DNA from: Acidobacteriaceae bacterium | Lineage (GTDB): Bacteria > Acidobacteriota > Terriglobia > Terriglobales > Acidobacteriaceae | DNA: 6,850 nucleotides | Direction of reading: 5' to 3' | NCBI GenBank assembly: GCA_003162255.1 | Contig: PMMJ01000402.1 | Span: forward strand, 1,903 to 8,752 | Part shown: positions 1-6,263 of the stretch, in pieces | Numbering within the stretch: position 1 is the first letter of the stretch | Layout of the letters: each line of letters begins with the position of its first letter | Position numbers and translations under genes: made by a program | The notes under the pieces: model-generated | What the model saw: only the letters and a program-made list of their open reading frames with translations | Told to the model about the DNA's origin: nothing | Databases searched by the model: none

Positions 1-1128
1 GTCTGAACGACTGCTTGGACGAAACCGAAGATAGAAATCCATCATCGAACTCGACGCCAGCGAGTTCAGCGCCGCACTCAAGTTCGACATCGCGGCAGCC
101 AGAATCGCCGCGATCAGAAGCCCCGCAATTCCGTGCGGCATCCGGCTCACAATGAACGTCGGATAAATCCTGTCCGCCCGTCCAAATACGGACGACGGAA
201 CGCGGTAGTAAACAAACAGCATTACACCCACAAAAAGAAACAATCCGAACTGAAAAAAGACCGCGACTCCACTCGACAATAACGCCAGCACCGATTGCCG
301 CTGATTCCGCGCCGCCAGCAGTCTCTGCACGATGAGCTGGTCGGTACCGTGGCTTGCCGTGGTCAAAAATGCGCCACCGATAATCCCCGCCCACAGCGTA
401 TACGGCTTCACAAAATTCAAATGCGGCCAGTGCGCCGAAGCTGCCAAATTGAAAAAAGAAAGATCGAACACCTGAAACTTGTGCAACCCGCCCGCAATCG
501 CCTCGACCGACCCCCATCCTCCCGGCACGAGATGCAGAATCGTAACCAGCCCCACCAGCGTTCCGCCGACATAAATAAAGGTCTGCACCACATCGGTCCA
601 GATCACCGCCGCCAGCCCGCCCTCGAAGGTATAGATCAAAGTCAGCAGCGTGATGATTGCGATCGAAGTAACTTCGCCCGTGCCCAGCGCAATCGAGACC
701 ACAATCGACACGGCATACACGCGCACGCCCTCCGCTGCTGCCCTCGTCAATAGAAACAGCCCCGCGGTCACCGTGCGCAGCTCGGGACCAAAGCGCCGCT
801 CAATCAGCTGATAAGCCGTATACAGCTCTCCGCGAAAATACTGCGGCAGAAGCACGAAACTAATAATGACGCGCCCGATCACGTACCCCATCACAACCTG
901 CAGGAAAGTAAGATTCGAATCGTAGGCAAGGCCGGGAATGCTGATGATGGTCAGCGTGCTGGTCTCCGCCGCCACAATCGAAAGCGCAATCGCCCACCAG
1001 GGAATGTCGCGGTCGGCGAGAAAGTAGTCGCGCATCGTCCGCTGCCGCTTCCGAAACCGCAGCCCGAACAGCGTGATTCCCGCCAGGTAGAGCGCGATAA
1101 TCAGCAGGTCGATCCGATTCAATCCCAA
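1..1128 (-). CDS. Sodium:solute symporter (SSS family), C-terminus cut by window edge
   Basis: This is an inner-membrane, sodium-coupled transporter of the SSS family (relatives are SGLT, PutP, NanT-type carriers). The 376 visible codons carry about nine to ten hydrophobic segments. They include the TM2-like stretch with AAETSTLT (residues 53-60), the family hallmark GGLAAVIWTDVVQ (170-182), HGTDQLIVQRLLAARNQ (260-276), and the sodium-site helix AAAMSNLSAALNS (344-356). Family members are usually 450-580 aa, so the last few helices lie beyond the left edge. The start is a TTG at 1128, chosen because AAAGGA (1139-1134) sits 5 nt upstream; a second in-frame TTG at 1122 is possible. An ATG at 1133 is out of frame and reaches a stop after four codons. 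The gene is divergent from a sugar kinase across about 130 bp, which suggests sugar or amino-sugar uptake. The substrate cannot be read from the sequence. Confidence 0.92.
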   Translation of the reverse strand, partial: MGLNRIDLLIIALYLAGITLFGLRFRKRQRTMRDYFLADRDIPWWAIALSIVAAETSTLTIISIPGLAYDSNLTFLQVVMGYVIGRVIISFVLLPQYFRGELYTAYQLIERRFGPELRTVTAGLFLLTRAAAEGVRVYAVSIVVSIALGTGEVTSIAIITLLTLIYTFEGGLAAVIWTDVVQTFIYVGGTLVGLVTILHLVPGGWGSVEAIAGGLHKFQVFDLSFFNLAASAHWPHLNFVKPYTLWAGIIGGAFLTTASHGTDQLIVQRLLAARNQRQSVLALLSSGVAVFFQFGLFLFVGVMLFVYYRVPSSVFGRADRIYPTFIVSRMPHGIAGLLIAAILAAAMSNLSAALNSLASSSMMDFYLRFRPSSRSD

Positions 1129-1133
1129 GCCAT

Positions 1134-1139
1134 TCCTTT
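1134..1139 (-). promoter_or_regulatory. Ribosome binding site deciding a TTG start
   Basis: AAAGGA lies 5 nt upstream of the TTG at 1128 and 11 nt upstream of the TTG at 1122. The reading frame has a TAA at 1140-1138 just before it, so no ATG start is available. The first TTG has the better spacing. Confidence 0.5.
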
Positions 1140-1262
1140 ATGCGGAGCCGCCGTTATTCGCGTCTCCAGTGCCTGACAACCGTTTCGCAGCATTGTACAA
1201 GCATGCTCGCGCCCCGAACCCGCCACCGAAGTTTACGCTGAACCTGTGTTAGAACTAGCGTG

Positions 1263-2180
1263 ATGGCCTACTATCTCGCAATCGACGGCGGCGGCACCAA
1301 GACCCGCTGCGTTCTCGCCGACGAAACGACTGTGCTGGCGAAAGCCATGACCGGCGGTTGCAGCGTGATTCGACTCGGCGAGCAGAAGGCGAGGGAAGCG
1401 CTGCATGCCGCCATCCGACAGGTCTGCGCCGCCGCCAAGATTTCTCCCCATCGGGTCAGCGCCGTCTGTATCGGCGTCACCGGCGCTGCCCGGCCCGAGA
1501 TCGCCGCGAAGATTCGAGGTATCCTCGCCGAATTAATTTCCGAAAGTGCGCGCGCAAAAATCGAAGTCGTCGGCGACACTGTAATCGCCCTGGAAGCCGC
1601 TTTTGGCGCCGGCCCGGGAGTAGTCGCGATTGCCGGTACCGGTTCGATCGTCTACGGCCGCGACGCCGCGGGTCACACCGCGCGCGCCGGAGGCTGGGGC
1701 TTCGCCGTCTCCGACGAAGGTTCCGGCTACTGGATCGGCCGTCGCGCCGTGTCGGCCATCCTGAACTCGCTTGACCAGGGGACGGAAACCGCGCTCACCG
1801 CCATGGTCCTCCAGGCTTGGAAACTCAATACCATCGACGAACTTGTGCAGCAAGCCAACTCGACTCCACCACCCGATTTTCCGCGTCTGTTTCCCATCGT
1901 CCTTCGCGCCGCCGACGAGGCCGACGCCATTGCCCGCGAACTGCTCGCCGACGCCGGAACCAAGTTAGCTGACCTTGTTTCTACGGTCGTCCGACGTCTC
2001 GCGCCGCACGCACCCCCGGACACGCTCCCGGTAGCGACAACCGGCAGTGTCTTTCGGCAGTCGCCCGTTGTGCATCAGGTTTTCTACAATTTGCTGCAGA
2101 AGAGTTTCCCCGGCATCGATGTGCGCAAAGACCTGGCCGATCCCGTCGAGGGAGCGCTAGCTAGGGCGAGACGATTATAG
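1263..2180 (+). CDS. BadF/BadG/BcrA/BcrD-type ATPase, probable N-acetylglucosamine kinase
   Basis: This is a cytoplasmic ASKHA-fold sugar kinase of 305 aa, close to the usual 300-340 aa of the family. Visible motifs, numbered from the ATG, are the phosphate-1 loop DGGGTKT (8-14), GVTGAA (71-76), VGD with a candidate catalytic Asp105, the phosphate-2 loop AGTGS (124-128), GGWG followed by DEGSGYWIG (143-159), and the C-terminal adenosine-region motif TTGSVF (259-264). The GGWG...DEGS block is typical of eukaryotic and bacterial N-acetylglucosamine kinases (EC 2.7.1.59), so ATP-dependent phosphorylation of GlcNAc or a related amino sugar is the best guess. Glucosamine kinase or a 2-hydroxyacyl-CoA dehydratase activator-like ATPase are less likely alternatives. 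The start is either GTG 1260 or ATG 1263; no clear Shine-Dalgarno is seen. It is divergent from the symporter, which supports an uptake-and-phosphorylate pairing. Confidence 0.85.
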   Translation: MAYYLAIDGGGTKTRCVLADETTVLAKAMTGGCSVIRLGEQKAREALHAAIRQVCAAAKISPHRVSAVCIGVTGAARPEIAAKIRGILAELISESARAKIEVVGDTVIALEAAFGAGPGVVAIAGTGSIVYGRDAAGHTARAGGWGFAVSDEGSGYWIGRRAVSAILNSLDQGTETALTAMVLQAWKLNTIDELVQQANSTPPPDFPRLFPIVLRAADEADAIARELLADAGTKLADLVSTVVRRLAPHAPPDTLPVATTGSVFRQSPVVHQVFYNLLQKSFPGIDVRKDLADPVEGALARARRL

Positions 2181-2220
2181 AGACTAGGCTTACCCCGTCT
2201 CACGCCGGCTAAACGTCGGC

Positions 2221-3060
2221 ATGTCGAAAGCGGAAATGTCCAAAGACGAAATTTTCGGAGACGACAGCGCGCCGCCCTCAAAGGAATCGGTAATGGCGAC
2301 GTCTCCGTCCGCCGATTTGCTCCACACCGTCGCCGACCCTAATCTCACTGAGGACTTGGCTCTCGCCCTTCTCAAGCGCGCCGACTTGCTTCCTGAAGTC
2401 ATCGAGCGACTCGCCAAGAACGTCAACGCACTCAAGAGCCGCAAAGTAAAGATCGCGTTAGTCAGCCATCCGCATACACCGCGCCATGTGTCCGTGCCCC
2501 TGGCCCGGCAGTTCTACACGTTTGATCTGATGAAAGTTGCGCTGTCGCCATGGGTTCCCGCCGATGTAAAAATTGCCGCCGACGAGGTTCTAATCTCTCG
2601 CCTCAAAATGGTCACCATCGGCGAACGCCTGACCCTGGCCCGCCGCGCCTCGGGCAGAGTGGCCGCCGCGCTGCTGCTGGATTTAGAGAAGATGGATGGC
2701 AAGATCATTGATGGCAAGAGCGTCGATAGCAAAGTCCCCGACGCCAAGACCGTGGCTCGCGAAACCCGAGTCATGCGCACCGCGCTCGAAAACCCGCGTC
2801 TCACCGAGAGTCTCGTCATTAGCTCCGTGCTTCGTCCCGCCGCCAGCGCAGCTCTGGTGGATGCGGTCGCGCAGCACGAGAAATGGTACTGCCGCAGAGA
2901 AATCCGCGCCGCCCTGCTGCGAACCGAGCACCTATCGTTAGCCCGCGCCCTGGAATTCAGCCGCGAAATCCCCGCGCCGCAACTGCACGAACTCCTCGCC
3001 AGTTCGCGCCTCCCCGACAAAATCAAAAACCAACTCCTACGCGAGAGCCCAGCCAAGTGA
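2221..3060 (+). CDS. Hypothetical protein with HEAT/LRV-like helical repeats
   Basis: I do not recognise a named family. The protein (279 aa from this start) is predicted soluble and nearly all helical, without signal peptide, membrane helix or catalytic motif. A repeated pattern of a His/Asn-Pro turn, Thr and an amphipathic helix is visible: ADPNLTEDLALALLKR (38-53), SHPHTPRHVSVPLAR (82-96) and ENPRLTESLVISSVLR (190-205). This resembles LRV/DUF2336 or HEAT-type repeats and suggests a protein-binding scaffold. Residues 159-178 form a short four-copy tandem repeat that probably sits in a loop between helices. The C-terminal third, with WYCRREIRAALLR (222-234), looks the most constrained. The start is uncertain: ATG 2221 has no Shine-Dalgarno, ATG 2236 has GCGGA close by, and ATG 2293 has AAAGGAA 6 nt upstream, giving 255 aa and losing only a polar, low-complexity N-terminus. 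It lies 40 bp after the kinase on the same strand, so cotranscription is possible. I infer it is lineage-restricted in Acidobacteriota. Confidence 0.75.
   Translation: MSKAEMSKDEIFGDDSAPPSKESVMATSPSADLLHTVADPNLTEDLALALLKRADLLPEVIERLAKNVNALKSRKVKIALVSHPHTPRHVSVPLARQFYTFDLMKVALSPWVPADVKIAADEVLISRLKMVTIGERLTLARRASGRVAAALLLDLEKMDGKIIDGKSVDSKVPDAKTVARETRVMRTALENPRLTESLVISSVLRPAASAALVDAVAQHEKWYCRREIRAALLRTEHLSLARALEFSREIPAPQLHELLASSRLPDKIKNQLLRESPAK
2280..2286 (+). promoter_or_regulatory. Candidate internal ribosome binding site for an alternative start
   Basis: AAAGGAA lies 6 nt before the in-frame ATG at 2293 (Met25 of the longest reading). It is the best Shine-Dalgarno match near this gene, and the helical-repeat region begins just after that Met. 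The true start may therefore be 2293. Confidence 0.4.
2695..2754 (+). repeat. Four-copy in-frame tandem repeat, 15-nt unit
   Basis: Four consecutive 15-nt units encode DGKII, DGKSV, DSKVP and DAKTV (residues 159-178 of the hypothetical protein). The Asp and Lys are invariant and the middle residue is small (Gly, Gly, Ser, Ala). GATGGCAAGA is identical in the first two units, and the last two have diverged. The unit length is a multiple of three, so copy changes keep the frame. Confidence 0.7.
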
Positions 3061-3074
3061 GGATGTGGCGATCT

Positions 3075-3959
3075 TCATCGCGTGGCAGTCTTCTCCTGAA
3101 TCGCCGCCATCAGTTTCACCGTGGTCGACACTTCAATGCCATACCGTTTCCCGCCGCGTACAATCGGACCGCCAATGGCATCCAACTCCAGTTCCCGTCC
3201 GGCCACAAGGTCTTTCTGCATGGAACTGCGCATCCCTGGTGGCACGCCGTCGAAACTCGTCTGGAGTTTCAGCGCGTCCACCTCTGCGCCGCTCGCGTTT
3301 GCCACGACGCATGCCTCGCTGATCGCGGAGATCAATTTTTCCTTCCACGCACCGTTCATGAGGATCTCCCCAATGTTCATACCGGATGCGGACGTTACCA
3401 GCGCGAACGGTGCGAGGACGCAAAGCTTGCCCCATAGCAGAGTCTGCTCGTTCGGAATGAAGTGGCAGGTAAATCCGAGATTGCCTAACCGTCCGACGAC
3501 GGCTCCCAAGAGCGGCTCTCCACTGGCGGCAAGGTTGAGCCGAACGAACGGAGAGCGCTGGATGAACCGTCCCGGAGCAATCTTCTCCGCTTCCACCGCG
3601 ATCGTTCCCGGAACCACTCGCTCACGTCCAAACCGCGCCCTGAGCACCGCGATGTGGTCCACTCCGTTCAGCAAGGGGACCACGCAGCCGGGCGAGAGCT
3701 GCACTGCTTCGAGCGCAGATGGCAGTTGATAGGTCTTAGTTGCGATCCACAGCACGTCAGCCAGCTCGGTCAGCGACGCGACGGCTTTTGCTGGCGCAGT
3801 GAGAACGCCAGAGCCCGACGGGCGCTCCAACGCCAAGCTCCGAGGATAACTCGCCAACCTCTCCGGTCGAACCACGACAATGACGTGTTCGCCAAGCGAT
3901 GACAGCGCGGTGCCGACCAACCCTCCGATTGCTCCCGCTCCCAAGATTGCATGTTTCAT
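3075..3959 (-). CDS. panE: 2-dehydropantoate 2-reductase family protein (ketopantoate reductase)
   Basis: This cytoplasmic NADPH-dependent reductase (294 aa, normal length) would convert 2-dehydropantoate to pantoate in vitamin B5/coenzyme A synthesis. The N-terminal Rossmann fold begins with the dinucleotide loop GAGAIGG (7-13). By motif alignment to E. coli PanE, Lys75 (ATKTYQ), Asn98 (LLNGVD), the catalytic Lys178 (LWGKLC), Ser246 (SSMQKD) and Glu258 (ELELD) match Lys72, Asn98, Lys176, Ser244 and Glu256. The two asparagines that normally follow the catalytic lysine, in KLxxNxxxN, read Leu182 and Ala186 here, so a different 2-oxoacid substrate is possible. ATG 3959 is supported by GGGGAGAG 7 nt upstream. 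The gene is convergent with the preceding one (14 bp between stops) and divergent from mutL (119 bp). No other coenzyme A genes are nearby, so the symbol is a family-level assignment. Confidence 0.87.
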   Translation of the reverse strand: MKHAILGAGAIGGLVGTALSSLGEHVIVVVRPERLASYPRSLALERPSGSGVLTAPAKAVASLTELADVLWIATKTYQLPSALEAVQLSPGCVVPLLNGVDHIAVLRARFGRERVVPGTIAVEAEKIAPGRFIQRSPFVRLNLAASGEPLLGAVVGRLGNLGFTCHFIPNEQTLLWGKLCVLAPFALVTSASGMNIGEILMNGAWKEKLISAISEACVVANASGAEVDALKLQTSFDGVPPGMRSSMQKDLVAGRELELDAIGGPIVRGGKRYGIEVSTTVKLMAAIQEKTATR

Positions 3960-3966
3960 GCCAGCA

Positions 3967-3974
3967 CTCTCCCC
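3967..3974 (-). promoter_or_regulatory. Ribosome binding site of the panE-like gene
   Basis: GGGGAGAG on the minus strand lies 7 nt upstream of the ATG at 3959. It is the strongest Shine-Dalgarno seen in the window and fixes this start. Confidence 0.6.
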
Positions 3975-4078
3975 GGAAAACTATACGACACGCGGGTCTC
4001 ATGCGCCGTCACCGCCCAACCCTACCCCGCCTTTACGCTGCGCCTAAGAATCTGTCACACTGGCCACGGACTGATTCC

Positions 4079-6127
4079 ATGGGCAAGATTCACGTTCTTC
4101 CCGAGAGAGTTGCCAACCAGATCGCTGCCGGCGAGGTGGTCGAGCGTCCTGCGTCGGTGGTGAAGGAGTTGCTGGAGAACGCGCTGGACGCCGGCGCCAC
4201 GCGCATTCGCATTCAGGTCGAGGCGGGCGGAAAGAGGCTGATCCAGATCACCGATAACGGCTGCGGCATGGTGCGCGACGATGCCATGCTGGCTTTCGAG
4301 CGCCACGCCACCTCGAAAATCAAAGATACCGAAGACTTGCTGAGCATTTCGACCCTCGGATTTCGCGGCGAGGCACTGCCTTCCATTGCGTCGGTTGCGC
4401 GGCTGCATCTCGAAACCCGAGCGGAAGACGAAGCCGCCGGGACGGTCCTCGAGATTAACGGCGGCAGGATCATACGCGTCGAAGAGGCGGGGCTGCCACT
4501 GGGAACTTCCATCACGATTCGCGATCTCTTCTTCAACACTCCCGCGCGCAAGAAGTTTCTACGGGCGGAGTCGACCGAACTGTCCCACATCGCTTCGCTC
4601 GTAACCCACTACGCGCTGGCGCATCCGGAAAAACACTTCGAGTTGCACTCGGCAACGAATGCGTTGCTGGTGGCGCCGCCGGTAGCCGGTCATCGCGAAC
4701 GTGTGTACCAGGTTTTTGGACGCGAGACCCTGGACCAGTTGATTCCGCTGGCGGCAGTGCAGCCACTGGAGCGTATCGGCCTGCCGCAACCTCCGCCGTG
4801 GCGGCGGCCCACGGAGAACGCCGCTAGTGAAACCGCCGGCCTTGCGGATGAGGCTTCGCGGGCGGGGGTGCCCGCGCCACACGATTTCGGCGAAGTGCGC
4901 CTGCATGGCTTCGTCTCCAAGCCGGAAATTCAGAAGCTCAATCGCAATTCGATTTTTATTTTCGTGAATGGACGGCTGATTCGCGATCGCCTCATTCAAC
5001 ATGCCATCACCGAAGCGTATCGCAGCATTTTGCCGCCGACGGTCTATCCGGTGGTTCTGCTTTTCATCGAGATGCCGACCGCCGAAGTCGATGTGAATGT
5101 GCATCCGTCGAAGACCGAGGTGCGTTTCCGGCAGCAGACGGTGATTCACGATTTCGTGCGCGAGTCGGTGCGGGCCGCGCTGATGAAGGCAAGGCCTGTG
5201 CCGCAGTTCTTGACCGAAATTGGCGCGCAGCCGAACGCGAGCCCTGGTCTCACCAGTCCCGTGCCCAGCCATGCCGCGAACGGCGATGGTCTGCAGCAAG
5301 CCCCGTGGCGCGACTTGTACGAACCAGCGGCGGCGGCTGGATTCGCGTTGCAGGCACCGGCAGTTCCCGCGACGACGGCGCGCCTCGAATTTGAAGGAGG
5401 AACTGCGGTCGAGGCCAACGCGGCAGTATCGCTGGCACGCGCGTCGCAGGTTACGAGTGCGGAGCAGGCAACCGCGCAGTTGATTCCCGATCACGGCTGC
5501 GCTCCGCCCATTCCGCAGGAGCCGCAAACGGCGCCGACCTTAGAGTCGTTGCGGACGCTGCGTCCTCTGGGCCAGATTCGAAATTCATTCATTCTTGCAG
5601 TCAACGAAGATGGCCTTTGGATCATCGATCAACACGTAGCCCACGAGCGTGTGCTGTTCGAGAAAGTGCTGCGGCAACGCTCGGCGCAGCACGTGGAGAG
5701 CCAGCGCCTGCTCATGCCTCTGGTCATCGAGTTGACTCCAGCCCAGCAAGCAGTCTTCAGCGACATTGCCGAAGAGCTGGCGCGCAACGGTTTTGAGGCG
5801 GAACCCTTCGGTGCACGCAGCGTGGCCGTAAAGATCGCTCCCGCGGGCGTGGACGCTGCGCAGATCGAACACATGCTGAACGAAATTCTGGAGCAGCTCA
5901 CGCGCGAAGACCAGGCGATCAACCTGGAAGCCGTGAGGACGCGTATCGCGGCGTCAATCGCTTGCCACGCCGCCATCAAAGTCAATATGCCCCTCGACCA
6001 GAACAAGATGGAGTGGCTTCTGGCAGAGCTAGCAAAAACGGAGCATCCAATGTCTTGCCCGCACGGCCGGCCCGTGGTGCTGCGCTATTCCATGCAGGAC
6101 ATTCAGAAGGCGTTCAAGAGGATCTAG
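4079..6127 (+). CDS. mutL: DNA mismatch repair protein MutL (endonuclease type)
   Basis: MutL is the ATP-dependent mediator of mismatch repair, acting between MutS and strand removal. The protein is 682 aa. The GHKL ATPase half shows VLPERVANQIAAGEVVERP (6-24), catalytic Glu30 and Asn34 in KELLENALDAGA, DNGCGM (59-64), GFRGEAL (94-100), DLFFNTPARKKF (149-160) and VDVNVHPSKTEVRF (337-350) with the ATP-contacting Lys345. A Pro/Ala-rich linker covers about 375-490. The C-terminal dimerisation domain has the nuclease metal motif DQHVAHERVLFE (517-528; the usual DQHA has Val), ACHAAIK (628-634) and CPHGRP (660-665), so it should nick DNA itself as in lineages without MutH. QRLLMP (542-547) fits the beta-clamp-binding consensus. 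An extra segment of roughly 35-40 residues (about 230-270) interrupts the N-terminal half before VRLHGFVSKP. The start is ATG 4079, where MutL homology begins; GGA lies 8 nt upstream. The frame stays open upstream to 3899, but that part overlaps panE and lacks homology. Confidence 0.97.
   Translation: MGKIHVLPERVANQIAAGEVVERPASVVKELLENALDAGATRIRIQVEAGGKRLIQITDNGCGMVRDDAMLAFERHATSKIKDTEDLLSISTLGFRGEALPSIASVARLHLETRAEDEAAGTVLEINGGRIIRVEEAGLPLGTSITIRDLFFNTPARKKFLRAESTELSHIASLVTHYALAHPEKHFELHSATNALLVAPPVAGHRERVYQVFGRETLDQLIPLAAVQPLERIGLPQPPPWRRPTENAASETAGLADEASRAGVPAPHDFGEVRLHGFVSKPEIQKLNRNSIFIFVNGRLIRDRLIQHAITEAYRSILPPTVYPVVLLFIEMPTAEVDVNVHPSKTEVRFRQQTVIHDFVRESVRAALMKARPVPQFLTEIGAQPNASPGLTSPVPSHAANGDGLQQAPWRDLYEPAAAAGFALQAPAVPATTARLEFEGGTAVEANAAVSLARASQVTSAEQATAQLIPDHGCAPPIPQEPQTAPTLESLRTLRPLGQIRNSFILAVNEDGLWIIDQHVAHERVLFEKVLRQRSAQHVESQRLLMPLVIELTPAQQAVFSDIAEELARNGFEAEPFGARSVAVKIAPAGVDAAQIEHMLNEILEQLTREDQAINLEAVRTRIAASIACHAAIKVNMPLDQNKMEWLLAELAKTEHPMSCPHGRPVVLRYSMQDIQKAFKRI
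4857..4876 (+). repeat. GC-rich inverted repeat inside mutL
   Basis: CGCGGGC (4857-4863) and GCCCGCG (4870-4876) are perfect inverted copies around the loop GGGGGT. The element lies in the MutL insertion, encoding roughly residues 260-266. It could be a fragment of a palindromic repeat family that entered the gene in frame, or chance in GC-rich DNA. Only one copy is present in the window. Confidence 0.4.
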
Positions 6128-6131
6128 CCGC

Positions 6132-6208
6132 GAGCTTCGAGCTTCGGGCTGCGAGCAATCCAATGTCGGATGTGCAAGGGATTGCTCGTAGCCCGCAGCT
6201 CGAAGCTC
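6132..6208. repeat. 30-bp near-perfect inverted repeat (long hairpin) after mutL
   Basis: The arms are 6132-6161 and 6179-6208 with a 17-nt loop. Of 30 pairs, 28 are Watson-Crick, one is G-T (6151/6189, a wobble in RNA) and one is a T-C mismatch (6144/6196). The arms are themselves built from 7-nt units: GAGCTTC twice, then GGGCTGC, then GAGCAAT on the left, and the mirrored series GCTCGTA, GCCCGCA, GCTCGAA, GCTCAGA on the right. It begins 4 bp after the mutL stop. No T-run follows, so it is not a canonical intrinsic terminator. It could stabilise the mutL mRNA 3' end, terminate transcription weakly, or be a dispersed palindromic (REP-like) element. Confidence 0.85.
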
Positions 6209-6263
6209 AGAGCCACCAGGGGCGGCGTACTCTATCTACGATCTCTGTGTTTTAATCGAAGCA

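Noticed and set aside
295..753. 152-codon plus-strand open frame
   Set aside because: It lies antisense to the symporter gene, whose frame encodes clear SSS motifs; the product is Arg/Gln/His-rich with no recognisable domain.
1192..1197. TACAAT on the minus strand as a -10 box for the symporter
   Set aside because: It is one mismatch from consensus and at a plausible distance, but there is no recognisable -35 at 16-18 bp; it could be chance.
2180..2220. Weak 4-5 bp stems between the kinase and the hypothetical gene
   Set aside because: GAGAC/GTCTC and GCCG/CGGC pairings are too short and lack a T-run, so they do not support a terminator.
3068..3081. Small hairpin GCGAT-CTTC-ATCGC at the convergent gene ends
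   Set aside because: The stem is only 5 bp with no T-run on either side and it overlaps the panE stop codon; too weak to call a terminator.
2514..3437. Open frames antisense to the hypothetical gene and across the convergent junction
   Set aside because: They have Ser/Arg-rich low-information products and overlap better-supported genes.
3980..3985. TATAGT on the minus strand as a -10 box for panE
   Set aside because: Transcription would start inside the Shine-Dalgarno sequence and no -35 box is found.
1232..4040. Shared TTTACGCTG upstream of the kinase (1232-1240) and mutL (4032-4040)
   Set aside because: Many shared 9-mers are expected by chance in a window this size, and the distances to the start codons and to any -10 differ.
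3899..4078. Upstream extension of the mutL frame by 60 codons
   Set aside because: It overlaps the start of the minus-strand panE gene, has an Arg/His-rich composition with no MutL homology, and MutL similarity begins exactly at ATG 4079.
4559..5527. 322-codon open frame on the minus strand opposite mutL
   Set aside because: It is wholly antisense to well-conserved mutL and very Arg-rich, as expected of a shadow frame in GC-rich DNA.
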